Below, piece by piece: positions 1 to 5,640 of a DNA stretch of 6,844 nucleotides. The DNA lies in the NCBI GenBank assembly GCA_030626685.1, contig DAOUTL010000071.1:1-6844 (forward strand). The letters run 5' to 3'. The first letter of the stretch is position 1. The number at the start of each line of letters is the position of its first letter. The notes beneath the pieces are model-generated. The model saw only the letters and a list, made by a program, of their open reading frames with translations, did not search any database and had not been told where the DNA came from. A program made the position numbers and the translations under genes. This DNA comes from Candidatus Bathyarchaeota archaeon. GTDB lineage: Archaea > Thermoproteota > Bathyarchaeia > Bathyarchaeales > Bathycorpusculaceae.

Positions 1-38
1 AATCCTACGCAGTAAGCTATGATGTTAAGGAAGTACAT
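1..38 (-). CDS. N-terminal fragment of a hydrophobic protein downstream of satD (possibly SatE/DUF3307)
   Basis: Only the first 12 codons lie in the window. They start from the ATG whose first base is at 38 and read MYFLNIIAYCVG, then leave the window. The start lies 5 bases after the satD stop on the same strand, so the two are probably co-transcribed. The short hydrophobic beginning fits a membrane protein. In bacteria SatD is often followed by SatE, a DUF3307 membrane protein with a similar hydrophobic N-terminus, so that identity is suggested by context plus a very short match. No strong Shine-Dalgarno motif is visible, which would fit translational coupling to satD. Confidence 0.4.
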   Translation of the reverse strand, partial: MYFLNIIAYCVG

Positions 39-43
39 TTTTG

Positions 44-685
44 TCAACCCTGTGTGGTTGATTCTGTGGAGTCAACCGATTTTAGTTTACCTAGAACTTC
101 GTTCACGATTTTTTCAGCTTTATTGATTTTTTTCCAACCTGTCGTTTTGACGATTTTTGATATGGCTTGTTTAGACGTATTAAAGTGTTTAGCTGCTTTA
201 GTCTGTGTTGCGTTTACATTGGTTTCAAGGTAGTTTATAATCTGAGTTTGTCTTTTTGTCCATTTTTTTCTTATGTGCAGGATTAAGTGGATTATTGTGT
301 TCAACAGCTGGTCCTTTCCTTTGTTGTGCGACTTAATTATCATTTCTACTTTTTCTTTTTTTGCTTCTTCTAATGCTTCACGTGATTTGTGGAAGGCTGG
401 TCCGTCCATTTCTGAGGGTTTTTTGCTTAATGCTGTGTTAATGCGTCCAATCCCCACTCCGCAGTAAAATTCCACTTCTAAGCGGCTCTTTACGTGCTTG
501 AAGATTTGGTATGCTTTCTTTGGGGAGATAAGTACTCCTTGAAACTCGTCTCCTAAAACTATCATGAACTCGGCTTGTATGTCTGTTTTGAATTTGTGAT
601 TTACGTCCTCGATCAGCGTTAAAACCCTTTTTTGGATAAGCGCTCGGTTGTGCAGTTTCTTGGACCTCTTCAGGTCTATGGTCAT
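44..685 (-). CDS. satD: SatD-family protein with C-terminal helix-turn-helix
   Basis: This 213-residue protein resembles the SatD family, whose biochemical role is unsettled; it is named after a streptococcal acid-tolerance locus. Family-like features are TIDLKRS at residues 2-8 (the TGDIxxSR-like start), LGDEFQGVL at 44-52, GVGIGRINT at 76-84 and MDGPAFHKSREAL at 93-105. Residues about 141-193 form a helix-turn-helix (KRQTQIINYL, then TKAAKHFNTSKQAISKIVK), so DNA binding, perhaps autoregulation, is likely. The ATG at 685 is the only usual start codon in frame: reading upstream gives NFCV and then reaches a stop with no ATG, GTG or TTG. The protein therefore seems to lack most of the first beta strand of its relatives. 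No Shine-Dalgarno motif is seen. A TATA-like box at 728-740 predicts a leader of roughly 20 bases. The family call is fairly sure; the function is not. Confidence 0.75.
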   Translation of the reverse strand: MTIDLKRSKKLHNRALIQKRVLTLIEDVNHKFKTDIQAEFMIVLGDEFQGVLISPKKAYQIFKHVKSRLEVEFYCGVGIGRINTALSKKPSEMDGPAFHKSREALEEAKKEKVEMIIKSHNKGKDQLLNTIIHLILHIRKKWTKRQTQIINYLETNVNATQTKAAKHFNTSKQAISKIVKTTGWKKINKAEKIVNEVLGKLKSVDSTESTTQG

Positions 686-709
686 AACGCAAAAGTTTTT
701 GTTTCGCGT

Positions 710-731
710 AGTAAACCCCTGAAGGTTAATA
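710..731. promoter_or_regulatory. Operator-like palindrome 1 (8-6-8), imperfect
   Basis: AGTAAACC, six bases (CCTGAA), then GGTTAATA. The half-sites, read in one direction, are AGTAAACC and TATTAACC. It lies just downstream of the satD TATA box on the minus strand, near the predicted transcript start, where a bound protein would block initiation. It is the weaker of two like sites whose centres are 28 bp apart. Confidence 0.45.
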
Positions 732-740
732 TATTAAAGT
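728..740 (-). promoter_or_regulatory. Predicted satD TATA box
   Basis: Read on the minus strand this is ACTTTAATATATT, a good archaeal TATA-like sequence. Its centre is about 48 bases upstream of the satD ATG, predicting a transcript start near 706 and a short leader. It lies between, and slightly overlaps, the two palindromes, so a repressor bound there could compete with TBP. Confidence 0.45.
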
Positions 741-759
741 TAACCTTTAAAGGTTTACT
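738..759. promoter_or_regulatory. Operator-like palindrome 2 (8-6-8), near perfect
   Basis: AGTTAACC, TTTAAA, GGTTTACT: a 22-bp palindrome with one mismatched pair (741/756) and a perfect 14-bp core at 742-755. It lies immediately upstream of the predicted satD TATA box, where BRE recognition would occur. Its layout equals palindrome 1, suggesting two dimers of one DNA-binding protein. SatD, with its own HTH, is the simplest candidate, by inference only. Confidence 0.55.
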
Positions 760-794
760 ACACCAATTGACATTCTCGTTCAGCGAGAGCTTTG

Positions 795-815
795 AAAAAT
801 CATTTCTTGATTTTT
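795..815. repeat. Perfect 8-bp hairpin AAAAATCA / TGATTTTT
   Basis: AAAAATCA (795-802) and TGATTTTT (808-815) are exact reverse complements with a 5-base loop. A weaker 5-bp hairpin (TCTCG/CGAGA) precedes it at 774-788. The T-rich 3' arm could act as a terminator on the plus strand, but no gene ends just before it. Part of its symmetry may reflect AT-rich sequence. Confidence 0.3.
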
Positions 816-929
816 ATGTTGGTTATCCAAGTCCTGTGGTTGCGAATTTGAGTTTCTTGTTGATTTTTGGGTTGTAGATTTTTTCATCGCTTAGGCAAGT
901 ATCAGCCTCTAAAGAGTGACGTTTAAAAT

Positions 930-944
930 TATTTGGTCCAAATA
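930..944. repeat. 15-bp odd palindrome TATTTGG-T-CCAAATA
   Basis: Seven-base arms are perfect around a single central T. It lies in the intergenic region, well upstream of the promoter at 1131-1140, so it could be a distal operator. No neighbouring copy of the same motif is seen. Confidence 0.35.
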
Positions 945-979
945 TTCCAGTCCTCTAAGCCCTCTGCAGGAAACCGTTT

Positions 980-999
980 AAACGATACCCCTATCGTTT
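980..999. repeat. 7-bp hairpin AAACGAT / ATCGTTT
   Basis: Perfect 7-bp arms enclose the loop ACCCCT. The left arm overlaps a 10-bp palindrome CGTTTAAACG (975-984), so two mutually exclusive pairings exist. A C-rich tract (1001-1019) follows. This could be a structured leader element if transcription starts upstream of it, but no such start is certain. Confidence 0.3.
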
Positions 1000-1130
1000 T
1001 CACCTACCCCCTCCCCCCTCTACGTTTTTGCGTCAGGAAATGCCCTGTATTTTATATTTAATTTTTGTTGGTGTATTTTTCCTTAATTTGTTGTGTGATT
1101 AACGTTAAAAAAAGGAAATTTCGGCGTAAA

Positions 1131-1140
1131 GTTTATATTT
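1131..1140 (+). promoter_or_regulatory. Predicted TATA box of the ABC transporter operon
   Basis: GTTTATATTT preceded by the purine-rich GTAAA makes a good BRE plus TATA box. It predicts a transcript start near 1163, inside the palindrome at 1159-1178 and just ahead of the GGTGAT motif. A second AT-rich box at 1050-1060 (TTTTATATTTA) is possible but has no translation start placed to use it. Confidence 0.45.
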
Positions 1141-1158
1141 CAAGTTTAATATCGAGTG

Positions 1159-1178
1159 TGATATCACTGGTGATATTA
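1159..1178. promoter_or_regulatory. Palindrome at the expected transcript start (possible operator)
   Basis: ATATCAC (1161-1167), TG, GTGATAT (1170-1176) is a perfect 7-bp inverted repeat with a 2-base spacer, and pairing extends to 1159/1178 with one G-T step. It overlaps both the predicted transcript start and the GGTGAT ribosome site (1169-1174), so it could be a protein operator or a hairpin that hides the ribosome site in RNA. Confidence 0.45.
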
Positions 1179-1285
1179 TGTTTAGGCATCACGTTGAGAG
1201 TGAAGAAAGGCTGCTTAGGGCCGTTGAAAAGTTTTCGTATCTATCAGATGGTGATGCAGAGTGCTGTTGGGGAAAACTTAAGTAA
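1178..1285 (+). CDS. Possible 35-residue small protein ahead of the ABC operon
   Basis: A short ORF starts at the ATG of 1178 and ends with TAA at 1283-1285. The start is the best placed in the region: the perfect archaeal motif GGTGAT (1169-1174) lies 3 bases ahead and a TATA box lies about 40 bases ahead. The product begins MFRHHVESEERLLRAVEKF, a charged segment likely to be helical, and ends with two adjacent cysteines and GKLK. I recognise no family. It overlaps the first possible ATG of the ATPase (1248), but its stop lies 4 bases before an in-frame ATPase GTG (1290), a layout suited to coupled reinitiation. It could be a true small protein, a regulatory leader peptide or a decayed gene start. 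Confidence 0.4.
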   Translation: MFRHHVESEERLLRAVEKFSYLSDGDAECCWGKLK

Positions 1286-2009
1286 GAGTGTGAAGTGTGA
1301 TGGAAATGTCGGGGGAAATGAGGGTTTGATAGTTCTTGAGACCTTAGACTTGTGGAAGATTTACAGGGTTGGGAAAATAGAGTATCCTGCGCTTAGGGGG
1401 GTTAGCATTAAAGTTAGAAGGGGAGAGTTTGTGGCTGTTGTGGGTCCTTCTGGAAGCGGCAAGACTACGCTTCTCAACTTAATTGGAGCATTGGATAGAC
1501 CTACGAAGGGTGAGGTCTATGTAGATCGGGTACGGATTTCGAGGTTGAGTGGAGGCGAGTTATCTGAGTTGAGGAACAGGAAGATAGGTTTTGTCTTTCA
1601 GTCTTATAACTTGATCCCGTATATGACTGCGCTTCAAAACGTGGAGCTGCCGATGATAGCTTCAGGCGTGCCTCCAAGAATAAGGAAGGAGAAAGCCTCA
1701 AGTTTGCTGGAGGACCTAGGGTTAGGCGATAAGGCTCATAAGAGACCGTCTGAGCTTAGCGCAGGCGAGCAGCAGAGAGTGTCGATAGCCAGAGCGATGG
1801 CGAATGGGCCCTCGATAATATTGGCAGATGAACCAACGGGTAATCTTGACTCCAAATCAGCTCAAGTTGCGGTTGAAATATTCAGAAATTTTTGCGACAG
1901 CAGACTAATCACCACGGTCATGGTGACGCATAACATGGAGATAACCAGATTCTGCGACAGAATCGTGTATTTGAGGGATGGTCAAGTTGAGCGAGAGGTG
2001 AGTGCGTGA
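1248..2009 (+). CDS. ABC transporter ATP-binding protein, MacB/LolD type
   Basis: This is the cytoplasmic ATPase of a MacB/LolCDE-like exporter; it powers the permease encoded two genes downstream. Counting from the ATG at 1248 (253 residues), it shows Walker A GPSGSGKTT (66-74), a Q-loop in FVFQSYNLIP (Q118), signature LSAGEQQ (170-176; usual form LSGGQQQ), Walker B IILADEP (190-196), D-loop GNLD (198-201) and H-loop VMVTHN (H228). GALDRPTKGEVYVD and the ELRNRKIGFVFQ stretch are typical of this subfamily. The start is uncertain. The frame is open back to 1065, but that part precedes the likely transcript start. ATG 1248, GTG 1290 (just after the small ORF) and TTG 1326 (GGGGG 10 bases ahead, giving the usual length of about 227) are all possible. 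It overlaps the next gene by 4 bases. Confidence 0.93.
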   Translation: MVMQSAVGENLSKSVKCDGNVGGNEGLIVLETLDLWKIYRVGKIEYPALRGVSIKVRRGEFVAVVGPSGSGKTTLLNLIGALDRPTKGEVYVDRVRISRLSGGELSELRNRKIGFVFQSYNLIPYMTALQNVELPMIASGVPPRIRKEKASSLLEDLGLGDKAHKRPSELSAGEQQRVSIARAMANGPSIILADEPTGNLDSKSAQVAVEIFRNFCDSRLITTVMVTHNMEITRFCDRIVYLRDGQVEREVSA

Positions 2010-3616
2010 AGAAAAATATTAGACAGGTCTCCATCTTCCTTCTGCTAATCGCAATAGCGACTTTAGCGATTTTTCAGCCAGCAGGAATGGTGAAGGCTCA
2101 AACAGATGCCTTCAGAATCATAGAGACAGTTTGGGGATCCCCAGCGGCGCCTCTCGAAGCGTCCCCCGGAGATGTAAATACCCAGTTGACGGTGAGGCTT
2201 CAGTGCACATGGAAAAGGGACATAATAGATATTCAAGCACGTCTCCTCTTACCAGAGGGATTCACGGACTCGTCGTCCGGAAGCGACGAAAGCTGGGCTT
2301 TTAAGGGACCCACACAGTTAGGTTCCATCTTTGAACTGCAGTTTACACTTAACATAGCCTCTACCGCAGCTTTAGGTGAATATTCTATGGCTTTGAGGAT
2401 TCGGTGTAGGGATATAACCCTAAGGCAGTACACGGAGAACTATAAAGTCACGGTTTTTCTCGGAGGGAAAGTTGATGTTGAGTTTACGGCTGTGCCTGAA
2501 GCTTTAACTCCCGGTCGCGTTAATCAGCTTCAGATTACTGTTAAAAACAATGGAAAGGGGCAAGCCTCTAACCTTTCTGTGTCCATTACGGCGCCTGGTC
2601 AGGTTAGTCTGCTAAGTCCCCAAACAGTGGAGTTGGGTGCGCTTCCCTCGGGCTCCTCAGCTAACGTGACCTCTCGGATTTATGTGCCGCCCTCGATGCA
2701 GTCATCACCGCTGAGTTTAACGTTTACAGTGTCTTACAAGGATGCTTATGGAAACTTAAGGACGTCCTCGCAGATGGTGGGTCTGTATGTGGAGGCTGTT
2801 ACCGAGGTGTCGTTTATAGATGTCTGGATTGAGCCGGTGGAGGTTGTGTCTGGAGAAGTTAACGATTTGATGTTGTTCATAAAAAATAACGGGACGAAGG
2901 CTGTTGAGAACGTGGAGATTTCGGTGTCGTTTCCCGCCTCTAACGTGGTTTTGTTGAGTTCAAGTGTTAGACGCGTGGATGAACTTAAGGCTGGGGTGGT
3001 GACGCCCATGAACTTGCAAGTATATGTTCCTTCCACAATGTACACGACGGTTCAAGCATCAGTGGCGATTTTGTACACAGACTTCTACGGGGTTACGGGG
3101 CAGGAGGTCAGAAACGTGGGGTTGCTGGCGAGAGGAGTTGTTGACATGAAACTGGTGGACTTCACGGTTATACCGGTTGAGGTGGAGCCGGGCAAGCTTT
3201 TTTCGGTCACGTCTACAATGACTAACTTAGGCACGATAACCGCCTACGCTGTTTCGGCAACACCCGTGATTGAGGATGTGCCCTTTGAGATGTTTGGTGC
3301 TGAGACGGTGTTTATTGGAGATGTGCAGGTTAACATTCCCACAACGTTCACCGTGAGTTTTATGGCGTCCGACGTTGCCGCACCGGGCGGATACGATTTA
3401 CAGTTGAACATTAGGTATATGGATAATCTCAGAACGGTGCACACGACGGTGGTGAGCATACCGGTTAAAGTTGTGGCGCTAAGTGTGGAACCGTCTACTA
3501 ATCAGGCCTCTGAAGGAGTTTGGGGACTGGTTCAAAACGTCTTGGGCTATGTTGCGGCTGGGGTTTTAATGCTTATAGTGGGGTACGCTGTTGGCAGAAG
3601 GAGAAGGAGCAAATGA
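2006..3616 (+). CDS. Secreted, membrane-anchored Ig-like (COG1361/CARDB-type) transporter-associated protein
   Basis: This 536-residue protein has a signal peptide (basic KK, hydrophobic 9-23, likely cut near KAQ at 30-32). About four Ig-like beta-sandwich domains follow, near 36-152, 155-263, 268-375 and 379-490. A membrane anchor lies at about 508-529, before the basic tail GRRRRSK. Domains 2-4 share a pattern: VDVEF/FIDVW/MKLVDF starts, then PGxVNxLxxxVKNNG-type strands as in CARDB and COG1361 proteins. Cys67 and Cys134 could bond in domain 1. N-glycosylation sequons occur at N189, N220 and N295. The GTG start overlaps the ATPase stop (GTGA) and has GGTGAG at 1997-2002. Lying between ATPase and permease, it probably sits outside the cell as the complex's sensing or substrate-guiding part. 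The domain type is clear; the role is inferred. Confidence 0.85.
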   Translation: MKKNIRQVSIFLLLIAIATLAIFQPAGMVKAQTDAFRIIETVWGSPAAPLEASPGDVNTQLTVRLQCTWKRDIIDIQARLLLPEGFTDSSSGSDESWAFKGPTQLGSIFELQFTLNIASTAALGEYSMALRIRCRDITLRQYTENYKVTVFLGGKVDVEFTAVPEALTPGRVNQLQITVKNNGKGQASNLSVSITAPGQVSLLSPQTVELGALPSGSSANVTSRIYVPPSMQSSPLSLTFTVSYKDAYGNLRTSSQMVGLYVEAVTEVSFIDVWIEPVEVVSGEVNDLMLFIKNNGTKAVENVEISVSFPASNVVLLSSSVRRVDELKAGVVTPMNLQVYVPSTMYTTVQASVAILYTDFYGVTGQEVRNVGLLARGVVDMKLVDFTVIPVEVEPGKLFSVTSTMTNLGTITAYAVSATPVIEDVPFEMFGAETVFIGDVQVNIPTTFTVSFMASDVAAPGGYDLQLNIRYMDNLRTVHTTVVSIPVKVVALSVEPSTNQASEGVWGLVQNVLGYVAAGVLMLIVGYAVGRRRRSK

Positions 3617-4854
3617 GACTTGAAGACTTGCTATCCATGAGCTTCAGGGCTCTTAAGGAAAGAAAACTTAGGACAGCGCTAACGGTGCTCGGTGTTCTGG
3701 TCGGAGTTGCAGCTATTTTGGCGCTTGTATCACAAACAGCTGGAGTACAGGCCAGCGTGGTTAGCAACTTGGAAAGTTTAGGTCCAACAACGATTCTACT
3801 TGTTCCGACTGGAAGTACGTCTCTATCTCAGGGGGATGTTGCAAAAATACTTGCTGTACCTAACGTTAATGTTGTGGCGCCTCTAGTCCTTCAGAACGGC
3901 GTGATCTACCAGCATGGTCAGCCTGTACAGGTGAGTGTCATCGGCATTGACGCAACCGAGCTGCAGATACTTCTGGGGAGCATTAGAATTTCAGAGGGTA
4001 TCATGTACCCGCCTTCAAGTGTGCCTCAAGCGTTAATAGGTTTTAACCTCGCGTTTCCACCTGGAAGCGATACCAAAAATGTTTATGTTGGTCAGCCTCT
4101 TGTCGTAGAGGTTGGTGCCGGCACCCAGTATGTTAGAAGGTTAACTATTCAGACAGTTGGTATACTTTCGGAGTATGGTTCTTCACTCTTACTTTCGCCT
4201 GACGACTCCATCTTTATGCCCCTCAGCGCAGCCATGAAGATTTTCAATAGGAAATGGTACGACATGATCCTCGTGCAGGCTGTAGACACAGACTCAATAG
4301 ACGTTGTCTCGAGTAGCATAAGGGCGATTTACGGCAAAAGCCTAACGGTGATGTCTGTTAAGCAGATTACACAAACAGCTTCAGCTATTACGGCGCAGCT
4401 TGGACTTTTGATGGGAGCCATAGCCGCAACCTCGTTGGTGGTGGCTGCACTTGGCATAATGAACATAATGTTTGTGTCGGTGTTGGAGAGAACACGCGAG
4501 ATAGGGGTGCTTAAAAGTGTAGGCTTCAAAGATCATCATGTAATGCTTCTGTTTCTCTTTGAGGCTGGAATAATAGGATGTTTAGGCGGGGTTTTCGGAA
4601 TAATTATGGGGGTTGGAGTGTCTTACATGTTACCTTCACTTATAACATCGGGATTTTCACAAGGTGGTACTTCCGAAGGCGCCGTCTCCACACCCGTACA
4701 CAGTCCTTCTGTGCTCATGTACAGCCCTCTTATAAGGCCAGATGTGGTAATAGCCGCGTTTCTAATAGCTTTGCTAGTTAGCCTAATAGCTGGACTTTAC
4801 CCAGCTTGGAGAGCCGCCAAGATGGACCCAATTAAAGCCTTAAGACACGAATAG
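3613..4854 (+). CDS. ABC transporter permease, MacB/FtsX family
   Basis: The membrane part of the exporter, 413 residues. The layout is typical: a short cytoplasmic start (LSMSFRALKERKLRTALTVLG), TM1 at about 22-42, a large extracellular MacB periplasmic-core-like domain (about 43-260), then TM2 (264-287), TM3 (315-340) and TM4 (377-397). Family marks are LERTREIGVLKSVG (291-304), the cytoplasmic loop thought to contact the ATPase, and the ending YPAWRAAKMDPIKALRHE. The TM3-TM4 loop carries a Gly/Ser-rich insert (about 343-368). The ATG overlaps the upstream stop (ATGA), with AGGAG at 3605-3609; a longer frame from 3520 would overlap the Ig-like gene by nearly 100 bases and is rejected. Known relatives export peptides or lipids or act as mechanotransmitters; the substrate here is unknown. 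Confidence 0.93.
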   Translation: MRLEDLLSMSFRALKERKLRTALTVLGVLVGVAAILALVSQTAGVQASVVSNLESLGPTTILLVPTGSTSLSQGDVAKILAVPNVNVVAPLVLQNGVIYQHGQPVQVSVIGIDATELQILLGSIRISEGIMYPPSSVPQALIGFNLAFPPGSDTKNVYVGQPLVVEVGAGTQYVRRLTIQTVGILSEYGSSLLLSPDDSIFMPLSAAMKIFNRKWYDMILVQAVDTDSIDVVSSSIRAIYGKSLTVMSVKQITQTASAITAQLGLLMGAIAATSLVVAALGIMNIMFVSVLERTREIGVLKSVGFKDHHVMLLFLFEAGIIGCLGGVFGIIMGVGVSYMLPSLITSGFSQGGTSEGAVSTPVHSPSVLMYSPLIRPDVVIAAFLIALLVSLIAGLYPAWRAAKMDPIKALRHE

Positions 4855-4861
4855 GATTTAA

Positions 4862-5062
4862 AATCTGAGTTGCCTAACGAGTGGTTATTTGACTGTTATT
4901 TTTGTAGCAACAGTTCTATTTATACCGGGGTCACTAGACCAGGAAGTTCCGTTCCAGAAGATTATAAATTGTACACATTCCAAAAAAGACTCTTATACAA
5001 TTGAGTACACAAAACTTTAACAGAAGCCTTCCGCGGGAGCATACACAGTTCAAGTGGAAGAC
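4862..5062 (+). pseudogene. Possible decayed secreted-protein gene
   Basis: A frame open from 4862 reads a hydrophobic, signal-like segment (VIFVATVLFIPGS), then a polar stretch ending SYTIEYTKL before TAA at 5018-5020. Past the stop the same frame continues AGAYTVQVEDTFFN, which looks like an Ig-type beta strand. There is no ATG; TTG at 4889 would give 43 residues. A one-base shift near 5015 would instead join TKTLTEAF to that strand. Together this suggests the remains of a secreted Ig-like protein following the exporter genes, but the stretch is short and could be chance. Its right end overlaps the 3' end of the minus-strand gene. Confidence 0.25.
4979..4988 (-). terminator. Possible T-tract terminator after the paired RHH genes
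   Basis: On the minus strand this reads CTTTTTTGG, about 60 bases past the stop at 5050. Archaeal transcription commonly ends in T-rich non-template sequence without a hairpin. A similar tract on the plus strand (4898-4903) may end the ABC operon. Confidence 0.25.
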
Positions 5063-5640
5063 ACTTTTTTCAACTCTAAAACTATCATTCCCTTAACGCA
5101 GTCGCTCTTCTCCGTTTCGTAGCCGATGCCATGCATAACCCCCTCCACCAACTTAGCCAGCAACTCCGTTCCCTCCGCTGTAAGCACCGTTGAGATGCAT
5201 CTTAACTTAACACCGTCTCCTTCCTGTTCAACTTCAACCTCACTCAAATCCCACCTCGTCGCCTCAAGAAAACTTTTGAAGTTCTGAACCGGATTTTCAA
5301 ACTTCTCCTTCAAGTATTTCCCATACCACACTCCGCTTTCATACCATTTCGCCCGCAACTGCTCCTTATCAGCCTTACACACCCGCTCAACCAAGTAGTT
5401 AAAGACCTCCTGAGGCATGAAAACCCCGCCTAAAATCCTGTTCGCATGCACGACCTCCACAAGTTCAGCCACCCGTTCCGGACTGAAACCCAAACTGTTC
5501 GTCCTCAAAACCTGCCTCAATGCTTCCTCCACAAACTTGCCCACCGACTTACCCTCATCCCTAGACGCTTCCGTGACACTTCGAACGAGGTCCTCCGGAA
5601 TAGAAACAAGCCTTTTACCCCTACCCTTACGCTCCGTCAT
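5050..5640 (-). CDS. Ribbon-helix-helix-like protein with unknown C-terminal domain (paralog A)
   Basis: A 196-residue protein. Residues about 8-46 fit a ribbon-helix-helix DNA-binding domain: basic strand GKRLVSI, helix PEDLVRSVTEASRDEG, turn, then helix VGKFVEEALRQVL. Residues about 50-95 look helical. The C-terminal part (about 97-192) has WYESGVWYGKYL, a strand VEVEQEGDGVKLRCIS, a helix with VEGVMHGIGYET, and a final strand KGMIVLEL after Cys181. That order recalls ligand-binding V4R-like folds, but I cannot claim the family. The upstream gene is a clear paralog, and the pair shares a TGATG stop/start overlap. AGAGGGGG (5647-5654) serves as ribosome site. The likely role is a transcription regulator or antitoxin-like DNA binder, perhaps as a heterodimer with its neighbour. 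The RHH call is moderately sure; the function is unknown. Confidence 0.8.
   Translation of the reverse strand: MTERKGRGKRLVSIPEDLVRSVTEASRDEGKSVGKFVEEALRQVLRTNSLGFSPERVAELVEVVHANRILGGVFMPQEVFNYLVERVCKADKEQLRAKWYESGVWYGKYLKEKFENPVQNFKSFLEATRWDLSEVEVEQEGDGVKLRCISTVLTAEGTELLAKLVEGVMHGIGYETEKSDCVKGMIVLELKKVSST

Larger units (their letters stand above)
708..761. repeat. 22-bp inverted repeat with 10-base spacer over the satD promoter
   Basis: The left arm at 708-729 and right arm at 740-761 match as reverse complements at 19 of 22 positions; the outer ten (GTAGTAAACC against GGTTTACTAC) are perfect. The 10-base spacer (730-739) holds the core of the predicted satD TATA box. The same stretch can be split into two smaller palindromes of equal layout, listed separately. 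It may be a double operator; a miniature inverted-repeat element is an alternative, but no target-site duplication is evident. Confidence 0.7.
686..1177. other. Palindrome-rich intergenic region between satD and the ABC operon
   Basis: No convincing gene lies here. Open frames that cross it are short, start on weak codons and show no family features. It holds the minus-strand satD promoter flanked by two 22-bp palindromes (710-731, 738-759), a hairpin at 795-815, an odd palindrome at 930-944, a hairpin at 980-999 next to a C-rich tract (1001-1019), two plus-strand TATA-like boxes (1050-1060 and 1131-1140) and a palindrome at 1159-1178. These are best read as control elements of the two divergent transcription units. 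Confidence 0.6.

Noticed and set aside
438..692. 84-codon minus-strand frame starting MRYDHRP
   Set aside because: It is out of frame with SatD, whose family motifs lie in the other frame; kept only as a hint of a possible start lesion.
632..877. 81-codon plus-strand frame across the satD start and promoter
   Set aside because: It overlaps satD and the palindromes, has no ribosome site and shows no recognisable protein pattern.
1001..1021. G-quadruplex on the minus strand
   Set aside because: Only two long G-runs are adjacent; the next lies about 15 bases away, so a standard four-run motif is not present.
1065..1247. N-terminal membrane-like extension of the ATPase (62 residues, hydrophobic stretch)
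   Set aside because: It covers the predicted TATA box and transcript start, is AT-rich, starts with TTG without a ribosome site, and ATPases of this family have no such segment.
3520..3612. Longer permease start at GTG 3520
   Set aside because: It would overlap the Ig-like gene's membrane anchor by nearly 100 bases; the ATG at 3613 has AGGAG ahead, the usual ATGA overlap and the normal family N-terminus.
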